The notes: generated by a model not told the origin, from the letters alone. A stretch of DNA of 53,704 bases from Treponema sp. (GCA_009787695.1 WQSW01000008.1:2040-55743), one strand, 5' to 3'; positions 1 to 9,118 are shown, counted from the first letter of the stretch. Translations and numbers: made by a program.

Positions 1-1
1 C

Positions 2-406
2 CTGTTGCTTGTTAAGAAAGCGATCCTGCCGTTAAAAAACAATTTATTAATTATTTCCCGCCAAGAATCATTTTTCCAAACCGGAGAAATAAAACCGTTT
101 TTACAAGACTTAATTGAAAATTTAGATCATGCAGTAATGCAGGTAGAACATTACCGCGAATGGCTGTCAAGCGTCATGGAAGTAAACTTGTCCGTTTTAT
201 CATATCAGCTGAACAAGGTAATGAAAGTATTAGCGATGATTTCCGCTATCTTTATCCCGTTGTCTTTTATCGCCGGGATATACGGCATGAATTTTGAATT
301 TATGCCTGAATTAAGTTATAACTTTGGGTATTTCATTGTTCTTGGCGTTATGTTTATAGTTGCAGTTATTATGATTGTTTTCTTTAAAGTCCGCCGATGG
401 TTCTAA
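2..406 (+). CDS. corA: CorA-family Mg2+/divalent cation transporter, C-terminal part
   Basis: The 5' end lies outside the window; the frame is open from base 2. The visible 135 or so residues are the end of the long stalk helix followed by two membrane segments. The signature Tyr-Gly-Met-Asn (YGMN) lies just after the first membrane segment, where CorA proteins have their selectivity motif. A second hydrophobic segment follows and the protein ends in a short basic tail, as is usual for the family. CorA forms a pentameric inner-membrane channel for Mg2+ (sometimes Co2+ or Ni2+). The radical SAM gene starts 19 nt downstream on the same strand, so the two could share a transcript. The family is certain from the GMN motif and topology; substrate is inferred. 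Confidence 0.9.
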   Translation: MLLVKKAILPLKNNLLIISRQESFFQTGEIKPFLQDLIENLDHAVMQVEHYREWLSSVMEVNLSVLSYQLNKVMKVLAMISAIFIPLSFIAGIYGMNFEFMPELSYNFGYFIVLGVMFIVAVIMIVFFKVRRWF

Positions 407-425
407 ATTTTTATACCAAAAACAA

Positions 426-1400
426 ATGAGCATAATAAAAAATATTCTTAAAAAATGCACCTTATGTCCGCGTAATTGCGGAGTTAACCGCCTTGCAGGA
501 GAAAAAGGTTTTTGCAAGGAAACATCAGAACTCCGCGTTGCCGTTGCTGTAATCCACAAAGGGGAAGAACCTCCTCTTGTGGGGACAGGCGGCTCGGGGA
601 CAATTTTTATCAGCGGTTGTAATTTAGGCTGTGTCTTTTGTCAAAATTATCAAGTGTCGCAAGGAGCAGCAGGAACAGAAAGTTTGGGAAAAAAAGTTTC
701 GTCTAACGATTTTGCAAAAATCTGCGAAGCATTGCGTGATGCAGGTGCAGAAAATATCAACATTGTAACAGGCAGTCATGCAATTCCTGCAATTATAGAA
801 GGATTAATTGCCGCACGAGATATTGGTGTGCAAATCCCTGTTCTTTGGAATTGCTCCGGCTACGAAACGCCCTTTGCTTTGGAATTATTAAAAGATTATG
901 TTGATGTTTTTTTACCCGATTTAAAAACACTGGATAGTGAAATAGCAAAAAAGTTTTTTAATGCACCGGATTATCCGGAAGCTGCGGTAAAAGCGATTTT
1001 AAAAATGATTGAATTAACGCAGCATACAGATAACGATAAATCCAAAGTAATTATCCGTCATTTAATAATACCCGGCTTTCTTGAATCAACACGCTCTGTT
1101 TTAAAATGGTTTTCAGATAAAACAAATTCTGTTTGCGTAAAAGATCATGCTTTACTTTCTCTGATGACGCAATACACTCCAATTCCAAACAGAGGGACGC
1201 ACGGTTCTTTAGAAACGCAGATAGCTCCGCAACGTTACCTAAGCGAAGAAGAGTACTGCACTGTTTTAAATTGGTTAGAAGAATTTGAAATAGAAGACGG
1301 TTTTTGCCAGGAGCTTGTAACAGGAAACGATTGGCTTCCTGATTTTAGAAGAACGAATCCCTTCCCGTCAAAACTTTCAATTCCCGTTTGGTCAATGTAA
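426..1400 (+). CDS. Radical SAM protein of the PflX / COG1313 type
   Basis: This is a 324-aa protein starting at the ATG at 426; a longer frame from 375 would run back into corA and is not needed. The N-terminus has a cysteine cluster (C11, C14, C18, C30). The radical SAM cluster CxxxCxxC follows (C65, C69, C72, in the context GCNLGCVFCQN). This combination is typical of the pyruvate-formate-lyase-activating-enzyme-like PflX proteins, which bind one [4Fe-4S] for SAM cleavage. The substrate of these proteins is generally not known, and no glycyl-radical enzyme is visible nearby, so activation of one cannot be asserted. The gene ends 2 nt before the convergent DJ-1 gene. Confidence 0.88.
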   Translation: MSIIKNILKKCTLCPRNCGVNRLAGEKGFCKETSELRVAVAVIHKGEEPPLVGTGGSGTIFISGCNLGCVFCQNYQVSQGAAGTESLGKKVSSNDFAKICEALRDAGAENINIVTGSHAIPAIIEGLIAARDIGVQIPVLWNCSGYETPFALELLKDYVDVFLPDLKTLDSEIAKKFFNAPDYPEAAVKAILKMIELTQHTDNDKSKVIIRHLIIPGFLESTRSVLKWFSDKTNSVCVKDHALLSLMTQYTPIPNRGTHGSLETQIAPQRYLSEEEYCTVLNWLEEFEIEDGFCQELVTGNDWLPDFRRTNPFPSKLSIPVWSM

Positions 1401-1402
1401 TT

Positions 1403-1963
1403 TTACAACAGCACAGTCTGTGCTATTTTTTTACTTACTTCATCTCCGAGTAAATACGCGATTATTGCAACAGCAAATTCCCCCGCTGTTCCTGCGCTGC
1501 GGCTGGTGATAATATTGCCGTCGGTAACAACTCTTGCCTCTGACCAAATGCCGTCTTTCACTTTTTCTTCCATGCCGGGGTAGCAGGTAAAATTCTTTCC
1601 TTTTAAAATGCCGAGCGGAGCCAGAACAAGCGCGGGGGAGGCGCAGATGGCGCAGATCAATTTTTTCTCTGCTGCCATCTTTTGTAATAATTCTTTTACT
1701 TCTTTTGATGCGGCAAGTTTTTCCGCGCCGGGTATTCCGCCGGGAAGAATTACCGCATCATAATCAGTCTTTACAATATTATTAATTGTCAGTGTAATAT
1801 TTGCTGTTAATTTTATACCGCCCCATCTGCTTGTCACTTCTATTAGATCGGAAATTGACACAGTTGTAACTTCAATCCCTGCCCGCTGCAGGTAGTCGAT
1901 GGGCGTTACAGCTTCTACATCTTCGAATCCGTCTGCCAGTAAGACAATTACTTTTTTTGTCAT
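1403..1963 (-). CDS. DJ-1/PfpI family protein (YajL/glyoxalase III-like)
   Basis: A 186-aa single-domain protein of the usual DJ-1 length. The nucleophile elbow AICAS carries Cys107. An acidic residue in GFEDVEAV (E17) sits where DJ-1 has the Glu that activates the cysteine. ILPGG near residue 72 is the conserved strand-turn. Family members act as glyoxalase/deglycase-like or oxidative-stress proteins in the cytosol; which activity applies here cannot be read from sequence. It follows the DksA/TraR gene with only 2 nt between stop and start, so the two are almost certainly one transcript. Confidence 0.9.
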   Translation of the reverse strand: MTKKVIVLLADGFEDVEAVTPIDYLQRAGIEVTTVSISDLIEVTSRWGGIKLTANITLTINNIVKTDYDAVILPGGIPGAEKLAASKEVKELLQKMAAEKKLICAICASPALVLAPLGILKGKNFTCYPGMEEKVKDGIWSEARVVTDGNIITSRSAGTAGEFAVAIIAYLLGDEVSKKIAQTVLL

Positions 1964-1965
1964 TT

Positions 1966-2364
1966 CTAGCGGTTGCGCTTTTCTTCTTCGGACTTACACT
2001 CAATGCACATAAGAGCATACGGGATCGCAATAAGGCGATCCTGCGGGATACGTTTGCCGCATTTAATACAATGACCGTACTTGTCTTGTTTGATGCGTGT
2101 AAGCGCCGCTTCAATTGATTTTAAGCGTTTCAGCTCCTGAGTGCCGATGGCTTCCAGCATCTTTCTGTCGATATCGTCTGAGGCAATATCAGCGATGTCT
2201 TTAGGTTCTGTGCCGTCCATAATTTCTTTAAAATCTTCGTTGCTGGCAATTAAATTGTCAACGATTTCAGCTCTTAAAGCCATTAGCGCGCCTTCCATCC
2301 TGCCTAGAAAATTCTCGTCAATCGGCGGAGGACTTTTTTTCTTCTTTTTACTTGTCGTTGCCAT
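1966..2364 (-). CDS. TraR/DksA family zinc-finger regulator
   Basis: A 132-aa protein with a lysine-rich N-terminus, a central helical hairpin and a C-terminal four-cysteine zinc finger (C99, C102, C120, C123, with the segment KRIPQDRLIAIPYALMC between pairs). These proteins enter the secondary channel of RNA polymerase and modulate transcription. The coiled-coil part carries several acidic residues (for example around DDID, residues 63-66), compatible with a DksA-like tip, but whether it responds with ppGpp is inference. A Shine-Dalgarno GGGAGAG precedes the ATG. It heads a two-gene unit with the DJ-1 gene. An 8-bp inverted repeat (2429-2451) lies in its leader region. Confidence 0.88.
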   Translation of the reverse strand: MATTSKKKKKSPPPIDENFLGRMEGALMALRAEIVDNLIASNEDFKEIMDGTEPKDIADIASDDIDRKMLEAIGTQELKRLKSIEAALTRIKQDKYGHCIKCGKRIPQDRLIAIPYALMCIECKSEEEKRNR

Positions 2365-2428
2365 TTTATCACTCTCCCTTTACTCCGTGATATTCGACAC
2401 CCGTCTTTTTATTGAACGGGGACACTAT

Positions 2429-2451
2429 GTTAAAACACTTACGGTTTTAAC
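2429..2451. promoter_or_regulatory. 8-bp perfect inverted repeat upstream of the DksA/TraR gene
   Basis: GTTAAAAC (2429-2436) and GTTTTAAC (2444-2451) are exact reverse complements separated by 7 nt. On the minus strand they overlie a possible promoter, TTGTTA with an 18-nt spacer and CATAGT, so the repeat could be an operator or a short mRNA hairpin. The repeat is seen directly; its function is inferred. Confidence 0.4.
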
Positions 2452-2535
2452 AAGAGTTTACTATATTGTCATGCACTCTTCGAAATTGTCAATAGATAAA
2501 ATAAAAAACTATAGGGTTTTTATTTTATCATATTC

Positions 2536-3603
2536 TTACCCCATCTTTAATAATGGAATCACAGGAGCTGTGAGTTCCATTACAGCGGGGAAATCTTCAG
2601 GCTGTAATAAAATGGTTTCGCCGTCCATTTGCGCGAGTATGGGTTCGCTGCAAGAAAATTCTACCCGATGTGCGCTAAAAAGCATCGTATTGGAATTCTT
2701 TGAATGCTTGCCTTTTGTAACCTGATCTTTTATCGCTAATTTCTTTACAAGCGGCATTTGTTTTATACCGCATACATTATTTTCGTCCGGAAGTATTTTT
2801 TGCTGATTGCCGTAAGTTCTGTTGCCTGAAACACCCATAGCAAGTAAGAGGAGTTTTTCTCTGAAAGAGAGTATTTCTTTATTATTATTATCAAGAGCCC
2901 TTACATTCATATAATCAACTTTATATTTTTTATCGTAAGAAAGAGCGGCAATATCGATCCAGAATTTATATGATTGACCTTTAGTTTTTGATTTTAATAG
3001 ATTTGTTTGATGCGTAACAAATGCATCAAGCCCTACAGATAAAATGTTGAATGCAAGGAAAGGCCCCTTCCAGCCGGACGGTCCTTCTTTTGCAGGTACC
3101 AATTGCACAGCCGGTGCATACTCAACATGAACAGGTTTAAGAAGTAAGTCCAACGCTTCCCCTAAATCGTTGCTGTCGGCGCCGTCATTGCCCGTTCCTA
3201 ACGGGAGGCGTAAAACAGCCATGTTTCTGCGGACATGGGGCGGTGTGTTATAAATAGCTTGCATAACTTCACCGTGAGTTCCGTCACCGCCTGCGCTTAT
3301 TATTAAGTAAAATGGTTCGGGTTCTTTTTCAACTCTGTTTACAAATGATTTGGTTATCTCCTGTGCTGAGCCTTTACCTTCTGTTATGTTCATAATTACT
3401 GTTTTATAAATTTGTCTGGTTGGATTTGATTTTGCTTTTTCTTGATATTTTGTAAGTGTCTTTAAGTGTGCAGCCCATTTTGATGGGATAAAAAAGCCCC
3501 CTGCGACAGGGTTAACAACAACCATACACCGTAACGGCAGTCCCGGAGCGACCATTGAATGCTGACAGATATCTGTGAGTACCTGAGCGAAATAATAATC
3601 CAT
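2536..3603 (-). CDS. Diacylglycerol/sphingosine kinase-like lipid kinase
   Basis: A 355-aa protein with the DAGKc catalytic fold. NPVAGG (residues 31-36) forms the first nucleotide-binding strand-loop, SAGGDGTHGEV (GGDGT at 105-109) is the hallmark phosphate-binding motif, and LPLGTGND follows about 30 residues later. Soluble bacterial relatives phosphorylate diacylglycerol or related lipids at the inner membrane surface. The protein is slightly longer than the usual 300 residues because of an N-terminal addition and an insert in the C-terminal beta domain. No Shine-Dalgarno precedes the ATG; a TTGACC / AATTAT promoter ends 5 nt before it. The exact lipid substrate is unknown. Confidence 0.85.
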   Translation of the reverse strand: MDYYFAQVLTDICQHSMVAPGLPLRCMVVVNPVAGGFFIPSKWAAHLKTLTKYQEKAKSNPTRQIYKTVIMNITEGKGSAQEITKSFVNRVEKEPEPFYLIISAGGDGTHGEVMQAIYNTPPHVRRNMAVLRLPLGTGNDGADSNDLGEALDLLLKPVHVEYAPAVQLVPAKEGPSGWKGPFLAFNILSVGLDAFVTHQTNLLKSKTKGQSYKFWIDIAALSYDKKYKVDYMNVRALDNNNKEILSFREKLLLLAMGVSGNRTYGNQQKILPDENNVCGIKQMPLVKKLAIKDQVTKGKHSKNSNTMLFSAHRVEFSCSEPILAQMDGETILLQPEDFPAVMELTAPVIPLLKMG

Positions 3604-3608
3604 AAATC

Positions 3609-3637
3609 ATAATTACATATAATAAATGTTAGGTCAA
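3609..3637 (-). promoter_or_regulatory. Possible promoter of the lipid kinase gene (leaderless layout)
   Basis: On the minus strand TTGACC (3637-3632), a 17-nt spacer and AATTAT (3614-3609) end 5 nt before the ATG at 3603. The -10 box matches consensus at only four of six positions, so this is the weaker member of the leaderless set in this window. Confidence 0.4.
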
Positions 3638-3697
3638 GGCTATTAATTTAATAATTACACAAACAAGGTTTGTATTTATTACTATAAGCGCTCCTTA

Positions 3698-3726
3698 TTC
3701 TCATTTTTATAAAAATTCTCTATAAT
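3698..3726 (+). promoter_or_regulatory. Promoter of leuS, abutting the start codon
   Basis: TTCTCA (3698-3703), a 17-nt spacer and a perfect TATAAT (3721-3726). The -10 box ends 8 nt before the leuS ATG (3735), so transcription should start within about 2 nt of it. No Shine-Dalgarno is present. This implies a leaderless mRNA. Confidence 0.65.
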
Positions 3727-3734
3727 TTTCTATT

Positions 3735-6173
3735 ATGGCAAAATATCCTTTTGAAACAATCGAGCCCAAATGGCAAAAATATTGGGCAGACAACAAAACA
3801 TTCAAGGCAGCGGAAGATCCCGCTATTCCCAAAGACAAGCGCCGCTATGTGCTTGATATGTTCCCTTATCCTTCGGCGCAAGGGCTTCATGTCGGTCATC
3901 CCGAAGGCTATACGGCAACTGACATTTACTGCCGTTACCTTCGCATGAACGGTTATAATGTTCTGCACCCGATGGGTTTTGACGCCTTCGGTCTGCCCGC
4001 TGAAAATTATGCAATTAAAACAGGCACGCATCCTGCTGTTACTACGGCGGCTAATGTTGACCGTTTCCGCTCTCAGATAAAAGCGCTCGGCTTTTCTTAC
4101 GACTGGGATCGCGAAGTGGATACCTCCGCAGAAGATTACTACCGCTGGACGCAGTGGATTTTTCTTAAACTATTTGAAAAGGGGCTTGCCTACGAGGCGG
4201 AAAGCCCAATCAACTGGTGTCCGTCCTGCAAGACAGGTCTTGCCAACGAAGAGGTAAAAGACGGACTTTGCGATCGCTGCGGGGAAAAAGTAACCCGTAA
4301 ACGCATCCGCCAATGGATACTTAAGATCACAGCATATGCCGAACGCCTGCTTGCCGATCTTGATTTGCTTGATTGGCCTGAGTCTGTAAAACTTATGCAG
4401 CGTAATTGGATAGGAAGAAGCGAAGGCGCGAATGTCATTTTTAAAATAGAGGGTTTTTCTGATACTCTGGAAATCTACACAACACGCCCTGATACTCTTT
4501 TCGGTGCAACTTATATGGTGCTTTCTCCCGAACATCCGCTTGTTAATAAAATAACAACGGCAGAACAAAGGAAAGCTGTAACTTCTTATATTGAAAAAGC
4601 GGCTTTAAAGAGCGATCTGGATCGAACCGATCTGGCAAAAGAAAAAACAGGTGTCTTCTGCGGCTCGTATGCAATCAATCCCGTTAACGATCAAAAAATC
4701 CCGATATGGATTGCCGACTATGTTCTTATCTCTTACGGCACAGGCGCAATCATGGCTGTTCCCGCGCATGATGAGCGCGACTGGGAGTTTGCAAAAACTT
4801 TTAACCTGCCGATTATTTTAGTTGTCTCTGATGAAAAACCGATTGATGGAAAAGACTATTCAAGCGAGCCGTCTGAATGTACAGCGGCAGACGGCTATTC
4901 TGTAAACTCAAGTTTCATTACAGGGTTATCTACCGCAGAAGCTAAAACAAAAATTACTAAATGGCTTGAAGAAAAAGGCTTAGGAAAAAAATCTGTAAAT
5001 TATAAATTAAGGGACTGGAACTTTTCCCGTCAGCGTTATTGGGGCGAGCCGATTCCGGTTGTGCATTGCAATAACTGCGGTATTGTGCCTCTCCCGGAAA
5101 GCGCTCTTCCTTTAAAGTTACCGGAAGTGCAATCATATAAACCTACCGGCACAGGCGAGTCTCCACTTGCGGGAATTGATCAGTGGGTGAATACAACATG
5201 CCCTAAATGCGGCGGAAAAGCGAAGCGCGAAACTAATACCATGCCGCAGTGGGCAGGCTCTTGCTGGTACTACATCCGCTATCTCGATCCTAAAAACGAA
5301 AAAGAATTTGCCTCTAAAGAAAAGATTGATTATTGGCTGCCTGTAGATTTATATGTCGGCGGCGCGGAACATGCGGTCTTGCATTTACTGTACAGCCGTT
5401 TTTGGCATAAGGTGCTGTATGACTTAGAGCTTGTGAACACAGTAGAACCTTTTCAAAGATTGATTAATCAGGGGATGATCTTAGGGGAAGACAATCAAAA
5501 GATGAGCAAGAGCAAAGGCAATGTTATTAATCCTGATGATGTAATAAAAGAGTACGGGGCGGATACCATGCGTCTTTATGAAATGTTTATGGGTCCCCTA
5601 GAAGTGAGTAAGCCATGGATAACAGCAGGTTTAGTAGGTGTTACGCGATTTTTAGAACGCTTATGGCATATCGGGCAAAAGAGCGAAGGAGAGATCTCTG
5701 CCGAAGAAAAAAATAAGCTTTTAAAGCTGATGCATCGAACCATTAAAAAAGTGACAGAAGATACTTCAAGCCTTAACTTTAATACGGCGATAAGCGCTAT
5801 GATGGTATACTCAGGCGAACTTGCTAAAGCAGAATTTATCCCCCGCGATTTATGGCAGCCGCTTGTAATAATGGCAGGCGCATATGCTCCTCATCTGGGG
5901 GAAGAACTCTGGGAAAAAATGGGCGGCAAAGGTTCTGTTTCAGCTGCTTCCTGGCCCCCTTATGAAGAGGCTCTTACACTCTTTGATGAGGTAACTGTTG
6001 TTGTTCAGATAAACGGCAAGGTTCGGGAAAAATTTACAGCCGCAGCGGGAACAAGTAAAGAGGAACTTGAAAAAACCGCTTTTGCTATGCCGGGTGTACA
6101 GAAATGGTTAGAAGGGCAGACTATAAAAAAATTGATTATTATACCTGACAAATTGGTAAATATAGTTGTATAA
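3735..6173 (+). CDS. leuS: Leucyl-tRNA synthetase
   Basis: An 812-aa class I aminoacyl-tRNA synthetase that charges tRNA-Leu in the cytosol. In order: the HIGH-type motif HVGH near residue 52; a Cys4 zinc module CPSC...CDRC near residues 158-180; the CP1 editing domain with [13 protein letters not shown] and the [15 protein letters not shown] segment; a second zinc pair CNNC...CPKC; and KMSKSKGNV near residue 590. The anticodon-binding domain and a C-terminal KLIII tail complete it. Length is normal for bacterial LeuRS. The ATG at 3735 is fixed by the conserved start ([12 protein letters not shown]). A -10 box sits directly upstream with no ribosome-binding site. The GH10-type gene follows after 13 nt. 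Confidence 0.98.
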   Translation: MAKYPFETIEPKWQKYWADNKTFKAAEDPAIPKDKRRYVLDMFPYPSAQGLHVGHPEGYTATDIYCRYLRMNGYNVLHPMGFDAFGLPAENYAIKTGTHPAVTTAANVDRFRSQIKALGFSYDWDREVDTSAEDYYRWTQWIFLKLFEKGLAYEAESPINWCPSCKTGLANEEVKDGLCDRCGEKVTRKRIRQWILKITAYAERLLADLDLLDWPESVKLMQRNWIGRSEGANVIFKIEGFSDTLEIYTTRPDTLFGATYMVLSPEHPLVNKITTAEQRKAVTSYIEKAALKSDLDRTDLAKEKTGVFCGSYAINPVNDQKIPIWIADYVLISYGTGAIMAVPAHDERDWEFAKTFNLPIILVVSDEKPIDGKDYSSEPSECTAADGYSVNSSFITGLSTAEAKTKITKWLEEKGLGKKSVNYKLRDWNFSRQRYWGEPIPVVHCNNCGIVPLPESALPLKLPEVQSYKPTGTGESPLAGIDQWVNTTCPKCGGKAKRETNTMPQWAGSCWYYIRYLDPKNEKEFASKEKIDYWLPVDLYVGGAEHAVLHLLYSRFWHKVLYDLELVNTVEPFQRLINQGMILGEDNQKMSKSKGNVINPDDVIKEYGADTMRLYEMFMGPLEVSKPWITAGLVGVTRFLERLWHIGQKSEGEISAEEKNKLLKLMHRTIKKVTEDTSSLNFNTAISAMMVYSGELAKAEFIPRDLWQPLVIMAGAYAPHLGEELWEKMGGKGSVSAASWPPYEEALTLFDEVTVVVQINGKVREKFTAAAGTSKEELEKTAFAMPGVQKWLEGQTIKKLIIIPDKLVNIVV

Positions 6174-6174
6174 T
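6145..6174 (+). promoter_or_regulatory. Promoter inside the end of leuS, serving the GH10-type gene
   Basis: CTGACA (6145-6150), an 18-nt spacer and TATAAT (6169-6174) lie over the last codons of leuS. The predicted start is about 6 nt upstream of the ATG at 6187, with no Shine-Dalgarno. The downstream gene may therefore be transcribed separately from leuS with a very short leader. Confidence 0.5.
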
Positions 6175-6186
6175 CACTAGATAACG

Positions 6187-8373
6187 ATGGAGATTGAATT
6201 AGATTCGTCAGGAATGGCATATAAGCAAGGTTCGGTAGACCCTTATTTTCGCGAAGATCCCGGAGAAGGATTTCAGCGCAAGCAAATTTACAAGTTCGAT
6301 TTGGAAAAAAATTTTTCTGTTTGGAAATCATGGCGCACTAACGACGGGCGTGTCCTTCCTAATCCGGCGAGCAGTTTTAGTCTAATTAATAACCCTTTTG
6401 AGTCCGGCAGTCTGATTTTGCTGACTACAAATTTTGATCCCGCAGTTGCAGGAAAATCTTTCGGCGGATTTGGAATGAGAGTGCCGATTAATCCTGCAAT
6501 AGTTTTAAATAATCAAACTTATGTTGAGTTTGATTTTTTTTATCCTATAAGCGCTGTCAATAAATATATGAGATTAGAGGTTTGGTCTACTTCTTCAGGC
6601 GGAGAAGGGCATCAGGGTTTTGCAGGTTATCCGGGAACAAATAAGACTCAAGCCTATATCAGGGCTTCTGATATGGACAGGGTTGCCGGAGGCGATCCAA
6701 ACTGGATTGGTTTTTTCAACGGTGACACATGGTATAAAAAAACAATGTGCTGTGTAACACCTGTTTCAGCAGGAACTTGGGAATATCTCAATATTGATTT
6801 GCATACAGAAACAGGTTCTAAAGTAAACGGCGATCTTCTTATGATTGGTAATATCAAGATCACGCAAACCGATGTAAACGGAGTGCCGATTCCGGATGTA
6901 ATAAACGAGAAACGATTTTCTGAAGTTCCCCCTATACGAAGCAAATACAGCAAGGAAACGGGAAGTTTTTATACAGGTGTTTCCGGCACCGGATATGTTT
7001 TACCGGAGACGATACGTGGACATCATTATGAGATTTTTACCAGCGAAAATAACTTAAAACCGGAGATACATCAGTGTGCCCCGCAATGGTTAAAAAACGA
7101 ATATCCCGGCTTTGTTTTTAAACCCTTAGAAGATGTTGAAGAATGGTCTCTGCCGACCGATGAATATTTAAATATACGGGACTCAGGAAAGCCGGGCGAA
7201 TTTAAAGTGCACGGTCATTGCCTTGCATGGGTAAATCAATCCCCTGTTTGGATGCGGCAAATTATCCCTGAAAATATTTCATCTATGCAATGGAATGCCG
7301 ACGGCCGTTTTTACATTGGCGGCAATAACGCGACAGGACCTTATAAAAAAGTTGATAAAATTACCGCCCGCCGAATTTATTTTGATCATATTTTATTTCT
7401 TCTGCGGCATTTTATGTCTACAGATACAAGATATCAATCCAGTGAAAAGAGGGGGATTATTCCTTTCCATTCATTTGATGTTTTAAATGTAGAAATCCAT
7501 GAAAGCCGTCATAGTGTAATAATTCAAGAGAACCCCAATGGATGGGATGCGGCACTAAGGCATGTTTCATGGCTTATGGCAATGACCGATGATGATTTAG
7601 GGGATGTTAGGCAGCACTATGTATATCTTCTTTTTAAATACGCACACATTGCAATACCAAACGCACAGATGGCGGCAAAATACAAAGCGCATTACAACGA
7701 TCCAAATATAGTTCCTGAATATATGAAAATGGACAATCACGATAAGGGCGGCAGTATAGATGCATATATAACCGAAAAACCTCCCATATTGGTTTTTAAC
7801 GATTTTGAAGTGACCACATCAACAAAAGCAAAAGTTGCGTTTAATATGCTGAAAGAACTAAACACTGCATGGAAAACAGACCCTCTTTATGACGGCAGGA
7901 ATTTGATCGAGAATCTGGGGCTGCAAGGGCATGATTTAGTTACCCAAACATTAGCAAGCCAGCATCAGCGTGCAGTAGCTCTTTTTTCTTCTTTGATAGA
8001 CGAAGGCTTGCTTGACAGTATTTGTATCTCCGAATTGGATTTACGCTTGCTGGACTTTACACCGGGAGGGGAGGCTTTAGCGCCTGCTGTGTTAAATCAA
8101 AAACAGGCTGATTGTCTCGGCTATCAATATGCGCTTCTTTTCAAGATGTATTATAAGTATAGAAAATATATTGATCATGTGATTATCTGGGGTCAGCATG
8201 GGACAGGCTGGATGCATAGTTATATCCCCTTTGATCATGAGCTAAAGGCAAGTCAGATATATTACGGTATTATGGACCCTGACAAGTTTATTCAGGGACA
8301 TTCATATCTGGATGAATTTTTTAAAGACGAAAATAATAAATTAGCAGACAGTTATAAGCCGGAAATAATCTAA
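6187..8373 (+). CDS. Divergent glycoside hydrolase family 10 (xylanase-like) protein
   Basis: A 728-aa protein. Residues 60-240 look like a beta-sandwich (possibly carbohydrate-binding) domain. From about residue 280 a GH10-like barrel can be followed: FTSENNLKP; GHCLAWVNQSPVW (family GHTLVWHSQTP); FDVLNVEIHE (family WDVVNE); ENLGLQGHDL; SELDLRLLD, carrying the expected nucleophile Glu; and VIIWGQHGTGW. Several catalytic-cleft positions depart from the family: the His of WHSQ is Val, and the residue after Asn in the acid/base motif is Val with Glu one place later. No signal peptide is visible, which is unusual for a xylanase. The fold is well supported; activity on xylan is doubtful. It follows leuS by 13 nt but has its own promoter-like boxes. 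Confidence 0.75.
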   Translation: MEIELDSSGMAYKQGSVDPYFREDPGEGFQRKQIYKFDLEKNFSVWKSWRTNDGRVLPNPASSFSLINNPFESGSLILLTTNFDPAVAGKSFGGFGMRVPINPAIVLNNQTYVEFDFFYPISAVNKYMRLEVWSTSSGGEGHQGFAGYPGTNKTQAYIRASDMDRVAGGDPNWIGFFNGDTWYKKTMCCVTPVSAGTWEYLNIDLHTETGSKVNGDLLMIGNIKITQTDVNGVPIPDVINEKRFSEVPPIRSKYSKETGSFYTGVSGTGYVLPETIRGHHYEIFTSENNLKPEIHQCAPQWLKNEYPGFVFKPLEDVEEWSLPTDEYLNIRDSGKPGEFKVHGHCLAWVNQSPVWMRQIIPENISSMQWNADGRFYIGGNNATGPYKKVDKITARRIYFDHILFLLRHFMSTDTRYQSSEKRGIIPFHSFDVLNVEIHESRHSVIIQENPNGWDAALRHVSWLMAMTDDDLGDVRQHYVYLLFKYAHIAIPNAQMAAKYKAHYNDPNIVPEYMKMDNHDKGGSIDAYITEKPPILVFNDFEVTTSTKAKVAFNMLKELNTAWKTDPLYDGRNLIENLGLQGHDLVTQTLASQHQRAVALFSSLIDEGLLDSICISELDLRLLDFTPGGEALAPAVLNQKQADCLGYQYALLFKMYYKYRKYIDHVIIWGQHGTGWMHSYIPFDHELKASQIYYGIMDPDKFIQGHSYLDEFFKDENNKLADSYKPEII

Positions 8374-8433
8374 AAAACAACGATTTTTGCCTAAAAACAG
8401 CCAAAACTATACTAATTACCTTTAATTTCTTTC

Positions 8434-8462
8434 TTGCTAAAATGACAAAGTGGGTGTAAAAT
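8434..8462 (+). promoter_or_regulatory. Promoter of the small membrane protein gene
   Basis: TTGCTA (8434-8439), a 17-nt spacer and TAAAAT (8457-8462). The predicted start lies near 8469, giving a leader of about 108 nt that contains a GGCTC/GAGCC hairpin (8472-8484) and a 22-bp palindrome (8524-8545). Confidence 0.6.
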
Positions 8463-8523
8463 TTCTTAATCGGCTCGTTGAGCCTAATAATGATAGAAAT
8501 CCAAGGGGATTTTTATCAAGGGT

Positions 8524-8545
8524 GAATATAAAATATTTTATATTC
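8524..8545. promoter_or_regulatory. 22-bp perfect AT palindrome in the leader of the 8577 gene
   Basis: GAATATAAAAT (8524-8534) is followed at once by its exact reverse complement ATTTTATATTC (8535-8545). It sits 31 nt before the start codon and downstream of the promoter. It could be a protein-binding site acting as a roadblock, or a structured RNA element. Only the symmetry is seen. Confidence 0.5.
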
Positions 8546-8576
8546 ATAGAAAACCACAATTTAAAGAGGTAGAGTT

Positions 8577-8975
8577 ATGTTTAAAGACGGAATAGGAATT
8601 TTCTTATGGAAACTCGCAGTTGCGTTGTATTTAGTTGCAAACGGTGTTTTAGGATTAATCGGTAGAGGCGGGGATTTTCGTATAATCCTTACCAATACAA
8701 TGAGATTTCCTTCATGGGTTGCAACAATAGTTGCTGTTTTAGCATTGGCGGCAGGTGTAATGGTTTTAATTGAAATGTTTAGCAGTCAAGCTATTCGTGT
8801 TTTAGATTTATTTGCATTAATTCTTGCAATTATTTGGGCAGTCTATATCATAATCGGTCTTGTTTCTTTCTTCACAGGCAAGAGCGGTTTAAATATCTGG
8901 GAAATGTTGCAGAGACTTGGCGTTCATACTATGGTTCTCGGTTCTCTTCTTGTTACAGCTAAAAAAGGCAAGTAA
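8577..8975 (+). CDS. Four-helix membrane protein of unknown function
   Basis: A 132-aa protein with four hydrophobic segments (about residues 8-25, 42-63, 72-98 and 112-126) and few charged residues, ending AKKGK. AGAGGTAGAG upstream of the ATG is a good ribosome-binding site. The layout resembles DoxX-like small membrane proteins, but no diagnostic motif was recognised and no function is assigned. It is a single-gene unit with a clear promoter upstream (8434-8462) and a strong intrinsic terminator directly downstream. Confidence 0.75.
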   Translation: MFKDGIGIFLWKLAVALYLVANGVLGLIGRGGDFRIILTNTMRFPSWVATIVAVLALAAGVMVLIEMFSSQAIRVLDLFALILAIIWAVYIIIGLVSFFTGKSGLNIWEMLQRLGVHTMVLGSLLVTAKKGK

Positions 8976-9004
8976 GATAGCCTAGCTATTCATTTTTCAT
9001 GAAG

Positions 9005-9041
9005 AACCGCGTCAGCCCTTCGGGCTTTCGCGGTTTTTTTT
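9005..9041 (+). terminator. Intrinsic terminator after the 8577 gene
   Basis: AACCGCG (9005-9011) pairs with CGCGGTT (9029-9035). An inner stem AGCCC/GGGCT is closed by a TTCG tetraloop. Eight T residues in a row (9034-9041) include the last two bases of the stem. Confidence 0.92.
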
Positions 9042-9083
9042 ATTAGGGAAACTTTTTAATCAGATTTTTAAATAGGAAAGGAT

Positions 9084-9112
9084 CTGGCAAGCAAGTAATT
9101 TTATGTTAAACT
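9084..9112 (+). promoter_or_regulatory. Promoter of the Nif3-family gene, abutting the start codon
   Basis: CTGGCA (9084-9089), a 17-nt spacer and TAAACT (9107-9112). The -10 box ends 6 nt before the ATG at 9119 and no Shine-Dalgarno is present, so a leaderless transcript is likely. Confidence 0.5.
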
Positions 9113-9118
9113 ATCTTT

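Noticed and set aside
2141-2725. A 194-codon plus-strand frame over the DksA/TraR and lipid kinase genes
   Set aside because: It runs antisense to two well-supported genes, is Ser- and Lys-rich in a shadow-like way, and has no ribosome-binding site.
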